Shown piece by piece: positions 8,261-17,582 of a stretch of DNA of 64,000 bases; positions within the stretch are counted from its first letter, which is position 1; every line of letters starts with the position of its first letter. Origin of the DNA: CAIWHR01 sp963734085 (GTDB taxonomy: Bacteria; Pseudomonadota; Gammaproteobacteria; Burkholderiales; Casimicrobiaceae). A program made the position numbers and the translations under genes. The notes beneath the pieces are model-generated. The model was not told the DNA's origin, ran no database searches, and saw only the letters and a program-made list of their open reading frames with translations. The stretch covers positions 434,001 through 498,000 of the forward strand of contig CAVTFT010000017.1 in the NCBI GenBank assembly GCA_963734085.1, read 5' to 3'.

Positions 8261-9757
8261 TCAGCTAACTTCCTTGACCGGCGGGATCTTCCAACTGCCG
8301 TCGAGGATGGATGGCGGCTTCTCCTTTGGCCAGTACAGCCGCATCATCAGAATGAATTGGTCCTTTGGTGCAGGAAGCCAGTTCTGCTCCTTGTCCTTGC
8401 CCGGCGACTCGTTCTGAACGTACAGATCGACCGATCCATCGGCGTTGGCCTTCAACTTATTGCGCTGGCTAACGGTGTAACGGTTGACAGGGTTCGGCAC
8501 AAAAAAGTAGTTGGCGTCGTACATCGTCAGCGACCAGAAGCCATCCACCGGCGGCAGCTCGCCCTTGTTGAAATGCAGGACGTACTTGTTCGCGCCGCTG
8601 TACTTCTTGACGATGTCCGCCCCTTCGGACGTGGGGTAGACCGCATCTTGGGGGCGGTTGGCACCGAGGCCAATGGCCGTGACCAACGCCCGCTGCCGGT
8701 AGCTCGTGCCGTACAGGCCGGTCTTGGTCGTGAAGGCCCAACCGTCGGTGAGCTTCATGTCGCCAGCTACGACACCTTCTTTCAACCACACCATGATCTT
8801 TTCCTGCGCCGGCTTGGGAACGGCCGCGAGTCCTTTGGCGACCGCCGGGTCGAGCTTCGACGCATCAAAATCCTGTCCCGGCACGATGCCAATCTTGGCG
8901 AGGTTCGCCACCATCGGCGCGTCCTCGGCCACCGGAGGATTGGCCTTCAGTAGTTGCGCGAACAGCTTGAAGTAGGAGGCCGCGTCCATGGCGTTGACCT
9001 GATCACGAATCGAGGTCTTCATGTCGATGCTCGGATCGACGACCCCCGGCGCCGCCGTGTATGGCTTGCCATACGAAGAGAGCGGCACGGCCGTCATCTG
9101 ATCCTGTAGCGCGTGCACCGCCTTGTAATCTTCCGGAGTGCCGGTGCAGTAAATCCGGCCCAGCAGCCACACCATCGAGGTCGCTGATTTGTATTCCGTG
9201 ACTCCGGCCGGGAGCGTTCCCGTCCAGCCCGGGCCGGTGATCGCGAACTTCTGTGCGGCGGTACCCGTGGTGCGCTTACCGGGGTCAGCAAAGACAGTCG
9301 TCCAGCCATCCAGCATCGGCAGCAGGAAGAAGCGACCCTTCATGTCGGGTGCGCTGATGATCCATGGTTCCTTGGAAACATCCAGCCATACGACGGTGTA
9401 CAGCGTGTCCGCGTTCGGCGCCGTCACGGTATGGTCATCGACCGCAGGATAACCACGCAACTTCGCAAACTGCGTCATCGGTGCCTTACTGCCTTCCGGT
9501 GCCACCACATTCGTCGAAACGCGCCGCGTCAGCTCCATGGTCACCAGCGGATAGGCGTACATGTAGGCGTCGATGCCCGTCTCCTGCGCTTCCTTTTCCT
9601 TGACCAGCGCCTCGGCGTCCTTGGCTACGGCAGCGACCTTGTCTTTTGCTTCGGCCGCCGCCTTCTCGGCGGTGGTGTCGGCCTTCTGCCCGCAGCCGAG
9701 CATTGCACTCGCGATGAATGCCATCCCAAGCGTCAATATGATCGAATTCCTCTTCAT
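8261..9757 (-). CDS. DUF1254/DUF1214 domain lipoprotein
   Basis: A 498-aa exported protein. The ATG at 9757 is preferred because GGAGAA lies 5-6 bases before it; an in-frame GTG four codons earlier has no ribosome site. The N-terminus MKRNSIILTLGMAFIASAML-GCGQ looks like a lipoprotein signal with Cys as the lipidated residue. An Ala/Lys/Glu-rich linker (about residues 25-60) follows, then DUF1254 (YAYPLVTMELTRR; NADTLYTVVWLDVSKEP) and a C-terminal DUF1214 half (GFWSLTMYDANYFF; LYWPKEKPPSILDGSW). The biochemical role of this family is unestablished. It is monocistronic, with its own terminator. Confidence 0.85.
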   Translation of the reverse strand: MKRNSIILTLGMAFIASAMLGCGQKADTTAEKAAAEAKDKVAAVAKDAEALVKEKEAQETGIDAYMYAYPLVTMELTRRVSTNVVAPEGSKAPMTQFAKLRGYPAVDDHTVTAPNADTLYTVVWLDVSKEPWIISAPDMKGRFFLLPMLDGWTTVFADPGKRTTGTAAQKFAITGPGWTGTLPAGVTEYKSATSMVWLLGRIYCTGTPEDYKAVHALQDQMTAVPLSSYGKPYTAAPGVVDPSIDMKTSIRDQVNAMDAASYFKLFAQLLKANPPVAEDAPMVANLAKIGIVPGQDFDASKLDPAVAKGLAAVPKPAQEKIMVWLKEGVVAGDMKLTDGWAFTTKTGLYGTSYRQRALVTAIGLGANRPQDAVYPTSEGADIVKKYSGANKYVLHFNKGELPPVDGFWSLTMYDANYFFVPNPVNRYTVSQRNKLKANADGSVDLYVQNESPGKDKEQNWLPAPKDQFILMMRLYWPKEKPPSILDGSWKIPPVKEVS

Positions 9758-10479
9758 GCGATTCTCCACGGATCAAACCACGGCCGCCTGCCCAGTGCGG
9801 TCAATATCCACCTTGTTGTTCCATCGGGCGGTGACGAGACGCGCGATTGTCGGCGACGACGATGGCCGGGGTCAAGACAAGGCATTCTTGCCTGCGCTCG
9901 TTGGCTGCAGAACAAGAACGACCGCTTTGGGGGCAAATCTGATCGCGACGCCGACGGGCTGCAGTTGGCCGGCTGTTGACTTGACAAGGACGTATCTCAG
10001 CTCCCGACCCCGAGCGGTCCTTCGACCTTCCGGAATGCTGCCATACGAAACCACGGAAGCCGACGTTCAACCCTAAACGGTTGAAGCTGATCAGCCGTCG
10101 CCAAACCGCCGGCGCGCGGGTGTAATTTGTTGTCGGGCGATTGGCGCTTTCCACCCGCGGCCAACGCCAATCGAAGCTCATTTGTCCTGGCGCTCCTTTA
10201 CGCCCGATCCACCCCTGCGCCGACTCGCGCGCGCGAGACGCGGACCCGCTCGCCGGCAAAACGTAACGTGCGCTGCCGCACGGACGGCGAAGATAAAGCC
10301 ATTCATCCTGCGACCAGGTCTCAAGGTAGATTGCACGGGCATGTTGCTTGTGCTTTGCCGAATTGGCTCGCCATCGACATCTGACCGGCAAGCGGCTAAT
10401 AGCGCGCCACCAGTCTGCGGTGGACGCATCGTCAGCCAGCAACCGGCAATGAAGGCGTAAACACAGAGAAGGTAGACAT
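9758..10479. other. Gene-free stretch with dispersed repeat copies
   Basis: About 720 bases between two exported-protein genes. A second clear copy of the repeat noted at 494-523 lies at 10040-10070, and related fragments occur at about 9925-10035 and 10125-10200. The open frames here are overlapping, Arg/Pro-rich and without ribosome sites. Promoters for 10480-10923 must lie in the right part. Confidence 0.4.
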
Positions 10480-10923
10480 ATGAACAAGCGAGCGTTCGTA
10501 ATATGGTCGTTGGCAGTCGGATGCGCGGGAATGGTGTCGCTAGTCAGTGCGGCCGATGCACCCGTGCCCTCCGGCACCGTTGAGATGTCAAGTTCGGCAG
10601 TCGCCGTGGGAATAGGCGTGACGTGGGGAGACGGAACCCTGAGTTATCAGGGGCAAAAGTATGCGTTCTCGGTAAATGGACTTAGCGTTGTTGATTTGGG
10701 CATCTCCACGGTCACGGCGACGGGAGAAGTCTCAAATCTGAAGAATGTCGAGGATTTCAGCGGAAACTATGCTGCAGGCGAAGCGGGCATTGCCCTAGCA
10801 GGCGGACAGAGCGATGTGATCATGAAGAATGAACACGGCGTCGTGCTTAAACTGCATGGCACACAGCAGGGTGTCCGATTGACGCTCGCGGCACAAGGTG
10901 TCTCGCTCAAGTTGAAGAGCTGA
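10480..10923 (+). CDS. Exported small beta-rich protein, unknown function
   Basis: A 147-aa protein with a Sec signal peptide (MNKRAFVIWSLAVGC... cleaved near SAADA). The mature part is Gly/Val-rich with alternating hydrophobics (VAVGIGVTWGDGTLSYQGQK, FSVNGLSVVDLG, LAAQGVSLKLKS), suggesting a beta-sandwich periplasmic protein. Architecture and phrasing recall EipA/DUF1134-type envelope proteins, but I cannot confirm membership. A GAAGG ribosome site precedes the ATG. No operon partner is evident. Confidence 0.75.
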   Translation: MNKRAFVIWSLAVGCAGMVSLVSAADAPVPSGTVEMSSSAVAVGIGVTWGDGTLSYQGQKYAFSVNGLSVVDLGISTVTATGEVSNLKNVEDFSGNYAAGEAGIALAGGQSDVIMKNEHGVVLKLHGTQQGVRLTLAAQGVSLKLKS

Positions 10924-11235
10924 ACGCAAGGGACTCTCGCGCACTGCGGATACCTGGTGCCGGGAGTCACCGCTTGTCTATGCTGGATCTCTGCGCCAAG
11001 GCGATCGGCGCGGCGAAGCTTCTGCGTCAATTCGTCGCGCACTAGACCGACACTTACTTGGGCGAGCCAGGTTTCTGTATGAGCTCCGTCGGTTCATTGG
11101 TTCTAGCGAGCAGGCGCATCAGGCGAATGCTTAACGTGGTTGACGGCGATCAAGGGGCCACTTGCGCATTGGGTGTCGAATACTTTCAAAGGGTTGGCGC
11201 TGCAGCGACTCCGCGACACGAAGGAGCTTGAGTCC
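10924..11235. other. Intergenic stretch, no gene seen
   Basis: Only a short fragmentary frame is present (10980-11045, 21 codons, no ribosome site). The promoter of the transglycosylase gene at 11236 is expected here. Confidence 0.3.
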
Positions 11236-11856
11236 ATGTCAACCGGACGTAGGCGCGTAGTAAGAGGAAAGCAGAACACGGATGCCGCTTCCTGGTGGTG
11301 TTTGCGAGTGGGCTTGGCGGTGCTATTGACTATCGCGCTTGCACAAATAAGTTCCAATATCTCCCCCACCTGGCTGCCGCGCAAGCCAGGAGTTGCCATA
11401 ATTGATTCCAAGCACCAAGCGCAGGACGTACTCGCCTTCAACCTCCACAGCGAGTTCGGCGTTGATTCGATCTTGGCCGATCGAATCGTGCGCGCAGCGC
11501 GCGAAGCAAGTGCGGCCACGCAGATGCCGATGACGCTACTGCTAGCCGTGATGGCGGTGGAGTCCGAGTTCAACCCAGCTGCGCGCAACAAGAACGACCT
11601 GGGCCTAATGCAGGTGAATCTGGACTATCACTCGCAGGAAATCGGCAAACTCAAGAGTCCCAACGAGCTCCATAAGGTCGCTACCAATGTCAAGATTGGC
11701 GCGCAGATACTACGCCGTTACGTGGACGAGGAAGCGGGCAAGATCTACCCCGCGTTGCGGCGTTACAACGGCCTAGGTAAGAACAACCACTACCCGGAAC
11801 GCGTGCTGAAAGCCAAGGAGCGTTTCGACCGCTTGCTGGCGTACGCCGGCCATTGA
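11236..11856 (+). CDS. Membrane-anchored lytic transglycosylase (SLT domain)
   Basis: A 206-aa peptidoglycan-cleaving enzyme. The ATG at 11236 has AAGGAG about 9 bases upstream; a longer frame from 11140 adds 32 residues without support. A basic cytoplasmic N-terminus and one transmembrane segment (about residues 20-40) precede the goose-type/SLT catalytic domain. The catalytic Glu sits in LLAVMAVESEFNPAARN, followed by the family motif DLGLMQVN and a C-terminal ALRRYNG box. It may serve conjugation or cell-wall remodelling, but no conjugation genes lie nearby. Confidence 0.85.
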   Translation: MSTGRRRVVRGKQNTDAASWWCLRVGLAVLLTIALAQISSNISPTWLPRKPGVAIIDSKHQAQDVLAFNLHSEFGVDSILADRIVRAAREASAATQMPMTLLLAVMAVESEFNPAARNKNDLGLMQVNLDYHSQEIGKLKSPNELHKVATNVKIGAQILRRYVDEEAGKIYPALRRYNGLGKNNHYPERVLKAKERFDRLLAYAGH

Positions 11857-12233
11857 ATAACATGTCCTGCTCGGAATCAGACCTGACGGACGCTGTTTGT
11901 TCGGATTGAACCTACCGCCAAACAGTAAGCGGTCACTCGATTGTGGGTCGTGGGCGGGCGCTATCGACCCGGTATAGATACTCCGTCCCGCTTTCCGTGA
12001 TACTGGGTACGGCTGGCAGGTAGCTGCCAGTGAAGGCGGGACATGCGCCCGTGGACTACGAATAAATCGACCCAAACATCCGACGTTTGCGGCTTTAGCT
12101 TCGAGTCCGCGGGTGCGCTTGCGTTCGTCAACGAATACTCAGGGTTCGCCGTCCAACCGGCTCACTATATTGCCTTCGCAGAACGCAAGCTCGCACGTCC
12201 CGGGTTGCCAATCTATCACTGCAGGAGGTGCCC
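11857..12233. other. Noncoding region before the IS110 transposase, possible left end and bridge RNA
   Basis: About 377 bases without a credible gene precede the transposase. IS110-family elements are known to encode a structured bridge (seek) RNA in such a region. A clean hairpin, CTGGCA-GGTAGC-TGCCAG, lies at 12013-12030, and further short inverted motifs follow up to 12220. The element boundary cannot be fixed by eye. Confidence 0.4.
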
Positions 12234-13530
12234 GTGAAGCCTCTTTCCGATGGTCCGTTTACAGCCCATGTCGGCATCGATTGGGCGGATGCGAAGCATG
12301 ACGTTTGTCTGCAGCCTGCCGATAGTGAGCAGCGCGAGTTCGACCGCTTTGTCCATCAGGTCGGCAGCATTGATCAATGGGCGAAGTCGCTGCACCAGCG
12401 CTTTGGTGGTCCCATTGCGGTGGCACTCGAATTGGCCAAGGGCCCCATCGTCTATGCGCTGCAGAAGTATGACTTCTTCGTGCTCTTCCCGATCAATCCT
12501 GCGACCCTGGCCAAGTACCGCGAAGCCTTCAAACCCAGTGGCGCCAAGGACGATCCTACCGATGCCGAACTCGCGCTCGATCTACTGCTCCGCCACCCGG
12601 AGCGATTCACGCCGCTCAAGCCGCAAAGTGTGGCTATGCGCACGCTGCTCAGCCTGATCGAGCAGCGCCGCGAGTTGGTCGATGACAAGACCCGGGTTAC
12701 CAACCGCTTGGGCAACGCCCTCAAGCAATACTATCCGCAAGCGCTGGACTGGTTCGAGCAGCGCGATACGATCCTGTTCTGCGACTTCTTGCGCCGCTGG
12801 CCAACGCTATCTGCGGTCAAGCATGCTCGCAAAGCCGGCCTCAAGGCATTCTTCTACGCCCACAACGGGCGGCGTCCCAAGCTTATCGACGCCCGTATCG
12901 ATTCCATCCGGGCGGCCACGCCGCTCACTGACGACATGGGAGTGATTACGCCGTACCGGTTGCAGGTGCTGGTGCTAGTCGAGCAACTGCGCGTCACCCT
13001 CCACGCCATCGATCGCTTTGACCGGCAGATCGCCGCCGTGGCCGCCACCCTTCCGGATTACGCGCTATTCAGTCCGTTACCAGGAGCCGGTCCACACCTG
13101 GCGCCACGTCTGCTCGCCGCCTTCGGCGAACAGCGCGAGCGATTCATGAGCGCCGATGAGCTCCAGAAGTACTCCGGCATTGCACCCGTCACCGAACGCA
13201 GTGGCAAGAAGCGTTGGGTGCACTGGCGGTGGCAGTGCCCGACGTTTGTCCGGCAAACCTTTGTGGAATGGGCCGCACAGACCATTAACAAATCCTTCTG
13301 GGCTGGCGTCTACTATCGCCAGCAGCGCGACAAGGGCAGCACCCACCAAGCGGCAGTACGTGCGCTGGCCTTCAAGTGGATCCGCATTCTTTACCGCTGC
13401 TGGCAAGCCGGCACACCCTACGACGAATCAACCTATCTCAACGCGTTGCGCCAGCGCGGCTCCCCCTTGCTCAAACAACTTCATCGAACTGCGCAAAACG
13501 CTTGACGGACTACCTCAGGGCGTGAAGTTG
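12000..13530 (+). mobile_element. IS110-family insertion sequence (ends approximate)
   Basis: The element is defined by its intact transposase at 12234-13505. IS110 elements lack prominent terminal inverted repeats and target duplications, and none were found, so both ends are estimates: the left one from the noncoding leader with a hairpin at 12013-12030, the right one just after the stop codon. Confidence 0.6.
12234..13505 (+). CDS. IS110-family transposase (DEDD recombinase)
   Basis: A 423-aa transposase. The GTG at 12234 is chosen because GGAGG ends about 5 bases before it; another GTG at 12228 is inside the ribosome site. The N-terminal RuvC-like DEDD domain is visible (HVGIDWADAKHDVCL, VALELAKGPIV, KDDPTDAELALDLLL). 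A long helical region is followed by the C-terminal Transposase_20 domain with LPGAGPHLAPRLLAAFG and YSGIAPVTERSGKK, which holds the conserved Ser region. The reading frame is intact, so the element may be mobile. Confidence 0.93.
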   Translation: MKPLSDGPFTAHVGIDWADAKHDVCLQPADSEQREFDRFVHQVGSIDQWAKSLHQRFGGPIAVALELAKGPIVYALQKYDFFVLFPINPATLAKYREAFKPSGAKDDPTDAELALDLLLRHPERFTPLKPQSVAMRTLLSLIEQRRELVDDKTRVTNRLGNALKQYYPQALDWFEQRDTILFCDFLRRWPTLSAVKHARKAGLKAFFYAHNGRRPKLIDARIDSIRAATPLTDDMGVITPYRLQVLVLVEQLRVTLHAIDRFDRQIAAVAATLPDYALFSPLPGAGPHLAPRLLAAFGEQRERFMSADELQKYSGIAPVTERSGKKRWVHWRWQCPTFVRQTFVEWAAQTINKSFWAGVYYRQQRDKGSTHQAAVRALAFKWIRILYRCWQAGTPYDESTYLNALRQRGSPLLKQLHRTAQNA

Positions 13531-13874
13531 ACTTTCGAATTCGAGAGAAGCGGACGTTCGCGGGACTTGCCGAACGGTCGAACTCGGTCGCGGCGTGGGT
13601 GGCCGGCGTAGGCGTGGATGGCTCGTCGCCGGTGTTGAAACCCAGTAGACGATGTGCTGGTAGAGTTGGTATCTCGTCCACACGGGCAAAACGCGTATGG
13701 CGAGGAGAGTATCTGGGAACTTGCACAGGCCGAGGCATCACTAAGGTACGGTTGCTCAGCCGTAGTCAATATAGGCGGTTTCGATAGGTGACAGAGCGGT
13801 CTGCACGGCGAACCGAAACAATTTGTCTTGAGTATGACGGGGTTACCCGACCAGTCGATCGCAAGGAGGATTCG
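13506..13874. other. Gene-free stretch downstream of IS110
   Basis: The region contains the right end of the insertion sequence, a fragment of the dispersed repeat (about 13540-13600, with AAGCGGACGTTCG), and the promoter region of the operon starting at 13875. No supportable gene. Confidence 0.3.
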
Positions 13875-14627
13875 ATGCCAAGACATGAGCCACCCGACAA
13901 CGCCCGCCGCGGACTGCTCGTCGCAGGTATTGCCTCGGGCTTTGCCGCAGCTCTGAGGCCATGGCAAGCGTTCGCGCAGTCAACCGCTGACGCCAAGCTG
14001 CGTATCGGCATTGTCGGCTCAGGCCATATCGGCGGGACGATCGGCGGGTTGTGGGTCAAGGCCGGCCATCCAGTGCTCTTCTCGTCGCGCCATCCCGAGG
14101 AGCTCAAGGATCTGGTGGCGGGGCTAGGCCCGCTAGCGCGCGCCGGAACGGTGGCGCAGGCGATCGACTTCGGCGCCGTTATCTTTGTCGCCGTGCCCTA
14201 TGGCGCCCTGCCGCAGATCGGCCAGGACTACCGCGACGCGCTCAAGGGCAAGATCATCCTCGACGCCTGCAATGCCAATGCCGCGCGCGACGGTGCCGGC
14301 ATCGCCGATGAGGTGGAGCGCAACGGCATTGGCGTCACCTCGCAAAAGTATCTGCCCGGCACGCGGCTAGTGCGCGCGTTCAACACGATGTCCTACATGA
14401 TCTTCGCGCGTGAGGCGAACCGCCCGGCTCCGAAGCTTGCCATCCCGATCGCGGGCGACGATCCCGAGGCGGTGCTGGTAGCCGCGGAGCTGGTCCGCGA
14501 CGCCGGCTTCGACCCGGTGGTTGTCGGCAAGCTTGCGGACGCACGTCGGTTCCAGCGCGGCGCGCCTGGCTATGGCCAAGCAGTGACTGCGGCAGAACTC
14601 AGGCAGAAGCTGTCGTTGACGCCGTGA
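13875..14627 (+). CDS. Tat-exported NADPH-dependent F420 reductase-like protein
   Basis: A 250-aa protein. An AAGGAGG site 5 bases before the ATG fixes the start; an upstream in-frame ATG at 13788 lacks one. It begins with a twin-arginine signal (ARRGLLVAGIASGFAAAL... FAQS). A Rossmann fold with the dinucleotide motif GIVGSGHIGGTIGGLWVKAG follows, continuing in the F420_oxidored/NADP pattern (VFVAVPYGALPQIG; ILDACNAN; RAFNTM). The cofactor is probably NADP; F420 use is unproven. It is the first of three coupled genes, sharing GTGA with the transporter. Confidence 0.85.
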   Translation: MPRHEPPDNARRGLLVAGIASGFAAALRPWQAFAQSTADAKLRIGIVGSGHIGGTIGGLWVKAGHPVLFSSRHPEELKDLVAGLGPLARAGTVAQAIDFGAVIFVAVPYGALPQIGQDYRDALKGKIILDACNANAARDGAGIADEVERNGIGVTSQKYLPGTRLVRAFNTMSYMIFAREANRPAPKLAIPIAGDDPEAVLVAAELVRDAGFDPVVVGKLADARRFQRGAPGYGQAVTAAELRQKLSLTP

Positions 14628-15916
14628 CGTTGCTCCGGCGCTGGCTAGAGCGCGCGGTGCCGGCAACGCATGAGGAGCGCGCGGCGGCGCTGTGGTCGTT
14701 CGCGTATTTCTTCACGCTCCTCGCGGGCTATTACGTGCTGCGGCCACTGCGTGACCAGATGGGCATCGCCGGGGGGGTCAAGAACCTGCCATGGATGTTC
14801 ACCGCGACCTTCGTGACGCTTCTCGTCGCGCAGCCGCTTTATGGTGCGCTGGTCGCGAAGCTGCCGCGCGCCCGGTTCATTCCTGTTGTCTATCATTTCT
14901 TCGTCGCCAATCTCGTGCTGTTCTGGCTGCTGCTGACCTTCGACGTTGCGACGGTTTTAGTGGCGCGCGTCTTCTTCGTCTGGGTCAGCGTCTTCAACCT
15001 CTTTGTCGTCGCGGTGTTCTGGTCAGTTATGGCCGACCTTTTTACCAGCGAACAAGGCAAACGCCTGTTCGGCTTCATCGGTGCTGGCGGCACGGCTGGC
15101 GCGCTCCTCGGCCCCGTTATCACCATCGGCCTCTCGGTGCCGCTCGGCCCCACCAACCTCCTGATCGTTGCCATCGTGTTCCTCGAACTGGCGGTCTTCT
15201 GCGCCCACCGGCTCGAACGCACGGCCAGTGCACCGCAAGACGCGCACGGGGAAGAGCAGCGCGTCGGCGGCAGTGCCTTCGCCGCGCTGCCGGAGTTGAT
15301 CCGTTCGCCCTATCTGCTCGGTGTCGGCGCGTGGGTCAGCCTGCTGTCCTTCGGCGCGACAATCCTCTATTTCGCGCAGGCCAACATCGTGGCCGCAACT
15401 GTCCACGGCGCCGGCGCGCAAACGCGCATCTTCGCCAGCATTGACTTGGCGGTCGGAGTCCTGACCCTGGCGACGCAGGTCTTCGCCACAGGGCGGCTGC
15501 TCAAGCGGTTCGGCACTGGCGTGACCGCCGGCGCACTCCCCGCGGTGTACGTCGCGGGCTTCGCCGCGCTGGCGTTTTCGCCCAGTCTCATCGTCGTGCT
15601 GGTGGTCCAAGTAGTCCAGCGCTGGATGAACTTCGCTATCGCCAATCCGGCACGCCAAGTATTCTTCACCGTCGTCGCACGCGAAGAGAAGTACAAGGCG
15701 AAGAACCTGATCGACGTGGTAATCTATCGAGGCTCCGACGCGCTTTATGGCTGGGTGTTCGACAGCTTGCAGGTGCTGGGCTTGAAGCTCGGTGCAATCG
15801 CGCTGTGCGCGCTTCCGGTCGTAGCTGGCTGGGTCGTCCTATCGGCGGCGCTGGGACGAACCCAAGAGCGCCGCGCCGCCCAGCTTGGCGCGGCGGTACA
15901 GGGAGACTGGCGATGA
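14624..15916 (+). CDS. MFS / NTP-NDP exchange-like transporter
   Basis: A 430-aa polytopic membrane protein with about 12 hydrophobic segments. It starts at a GTG that overlaps the preceding stop (GTGA). The N-terminus (SFAYFFTLLAGYYVLRPLRD) and the loop LFTSEQGKRLFGFIGAGGTAGALLGP are typical of an MFS subgroup related to nucleotide translocases (TlcC-like), found widely in free-living proteobacteria. The substrate is unknown. Its position between two Tat-exported oxidoreductases suggests uptake or export of a compound they transform. Confidence 0.82.
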   Translation: MTLLRRWLERAVPATHEERAAALWSFAYFFTLLAGYYVLRPLRDQMGIAGGVKNLPWMFTATFVTLLVAQPLYGALVAKLPRARFIPVVYHFFVANLVLFWLLLTFDVATVLVARVFFVWVSVFNLFVVAVFWSVMADLFTSEQGKRLFGFIGAGGTAGALLGPVITIGLSVPLGPTNLLIVAIVFLELAVFCAHRLERTASAPQDAHGEEQRVGGSAFAALPELIRSPYLLGVGAWVSLLSFGATILYFAQANIVAATVHGAGAQTRIFASIDLAVGVLTLATQVFATGRLLKRFGTGVTAGALPAVYVAGFAALAFSPSLIVVLVVQVVQRWMNFAIANPARQVFFTVVAREEKYKAKNLIDVVIYRGSDALYGWVFDSLQVLGLKLGAIALCALPVVAGWVVLSAALGRTQERRAAQLGAAVQGDWR

Positions 15917-16809
15917 CCGGCATCACTCGCCGCGACTTTTCCGCGCTCGCGGCTGCAGCCTTGCTGGTGCCGCGCGTCTTCGCGCAAACCAACGAGGCCC
16001 CGCTCATTACCCGCGCGATCCCGAGCACGGGCGAGCGTGTGCCGGCGGTCGGCCTCGGCACCGCCAGCGTGTTCGATAGCGACGACGAGCCGACGCGGCG
16101 CGCTGCGGCGCAGGTCATCCGGACGCTGGTCGATGCTGGCGGCCGGCTGATCGACACGGCGTCGTCCTATGGTGATGCCGAGAGTGTGCTCGGCAATGTC
16201 ATAGCGGCCGCTGGCTTGCGCGACAAGGTCTTCGTCGCCACCAAGGTTGAGGAGCCTAGCGACGCGGAACTCAAGCGCTCGCTTATGCGGCTTAAGACGG
16301 CGAAGGTCGACCTGCTGCAGCTCCACAATGTGCGTGATCCGCGACAATCATTGGCACAGTTCAAGGCGTGGAAGGCGCAGGGTCTGTGCCGCTACACCGG
16401 AATCACGTCTACCTCCCACCGCGCTTTCGCGGCGGTCGAGGCGGTGCTTGAACACGAGAGGCCGGATTTCGTGCAGATCGACTATTCGCTCGACGATCGC
16501 GAAGCAGAAGAGCGCGTCCTACCGCTGGCGGCCGAGGTCAAGGCCGGCGTGCTGACGGCGCTGCCGTTTGGTCGCGGCCGCCTGTTCCGCGCCGTGCGTG
16601 GAAAGGAAATTCCCGATTGGGCGAAGGATTTTGCCGGGAGCTGGGCGCAGTTCTTCCTCAAATACCTGCTCGCCGACGAGCGCGTCACGACGGTCATTCC
16701 AGGCACCTCAAACCCGGTGCACATGGCGGACAATCTTAGCGCCATGCGCGGCCGCCTACCCGATCCGGACCAGCGCCAGCGGATGGTGGTCTTCATCAAC
16801 AGCATTTAG
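15913..16809 (+). CDS. Tat-exported aldo/keto reductase
   Basis: A 298-aa protein whose ATG overlaps the transporter stop (ATGA). It has a twin-arginine signal (TRRDFSALAAAALLVPRVFA) and then an aldo/keto reductase barrel: VPAVGLGTASVF, GGRLIDTASSYGDAESVLG (catalytic Asp and Tyr), VFVATKVEE (Lys) and VDLLQLHNV (His). The C-terminal TTVIPGTSNP box contacts NADPH in relatives. Export through Tat fits a cofactor-loaded enzyme working in the periplasm. Confidence 0.88.
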   Translation: MTGITRRDFSALAAAALLVPRVFAQTNEAPLITRAIPSTGERVPAVGLGTASVFDSDDEPTRRAAAQVIRTLVDAGGRLIDTASSYGDAESVLGNVIAAAGLRDKVFVATKVEEPSDAELKRSLMRLKTAKVDLLQLHNVRDPRQSLAQFKAWKAQGLCRYTGITSTSHRAFAAVEAVLEHERPDFVQIDYSLDDREAEERVLPLAAEVKAGVLTALPFGRGRLFRAVRGKEIPDWAKDFAGSWAQFFLKYLLADERVTTVIPGTSNPVHMADNLSAMRGRLPDPDQRQRMVVFINSI

Positions 16810-17251
16810 CTGCACTGCGCTTGTGACGAGGCTACTAACGCACGCGAGCACGACAGCACGTAGTCGACCAGCATAGTGGCAGTCACTGTGCGTCGTTCCT
16901 GCGTGGCCTCTAAATGCGGCGACGAACGCCGATTCTCGAGCAGACGCGATTGGCTGCGGGATGACCGCTTTGCGGCGTCGCGGACGAAGGGCCGCTTCTG
17001 GCCGATACCACCAGTTGAGGAGCGGCGACTGAACGGCCGGTTACGCGCATTGCTGCCGCTGGCAACGTGAAGCTCAACGGCAGCAAGAAGTCGATCTCGA
17101 GTATTGCATCGACGGGCATTTCAATTTAATCGTGAGGTCGAATTCCGGTTAGAACACATGCGTCAATGACGCGTGGTGCTCGCGAACCGAGCACTCAGTG
17201 TGTCCCTGGCGTCCTTCGTCGAAGCTGCTGCGACCAGAGAGTTGCTACCAG
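16810..17251. other. Gene-free stretch with dispersed repeat
   Basis: Bases about 16910-17075 contain phrases such as GACCGCTTTGCGG and GGCCGCTTCTGGCCGAT, which resemble the degenerate repeats at 405-525 and 9925-10070. No gene is supported. Confidence 0.35.
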
Positions 17252-17473
17252 CTACCAGTAATAATGATGAGGTTTCTTCGCGAGCGGAAACAGCGGAGCG
17301 TCTTCGTAGTCAACGAGTTCCATCGTGCGCTTGACGAGGCACCGTACCTCTTGGCGTTGTGGCCGGGTCATCATTGTCCGGATCCACCAGGAGGGCGTCG
17401 TCTGCAGCCATCTCCAATCAGCGCCAAACCTGCGATCCTTCGCTTTGTTGCCATGGTGAAACGTGCGTGACAT
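17252..17473 (-). CDS. Small basic protein (MSRTFHHG family), unknown function
   Basis: A 73-aa very basic, Trp/His/Arg-rich protein beginning MSRTFHHGNKAKDRRFG and ending KPHHYYW. The ATG at 17473 has GAGGAG upstream, while the longer frame from 17521 has no such site. From memory, similar small proteins occur next to phage or island integrases, and here an integrase relic lies about 110 bases away. It may bind nucleic acid, but no function is established. Confidence 0.6.
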   Translation of the reverse strand: MSRTFHHGNKAKDRRFGADWRWLQTTPSWWIRTMMTRPQRQEVRCLVKRTMELVDYEDAPLFPLAKKPHHYYW

Positions 17474-17582
17474 TGGGCTTCTCCTCAGGTGGTTGCACCT
17501 AGGTGAAACCGTCCTCCTCATGCGTGCTGAACATGGTCAATACTCCAGACAGAATCGGTGCGGACTCGACACGTTGATCTAA

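Noticed and set aside
9801..10577. 258-aa minus-strand open frame
   Set aside because: No ribosome site, no known motif, crosses dispersed repeats and the opposite-strand gene at 10480.
11140..11235. Extended start of the lytic transglycosylase
   Set aside because: The upstream ATG lacks a ribosome site, while ATG 11236 has AAGGAG and a normal membrane-anchor layout.
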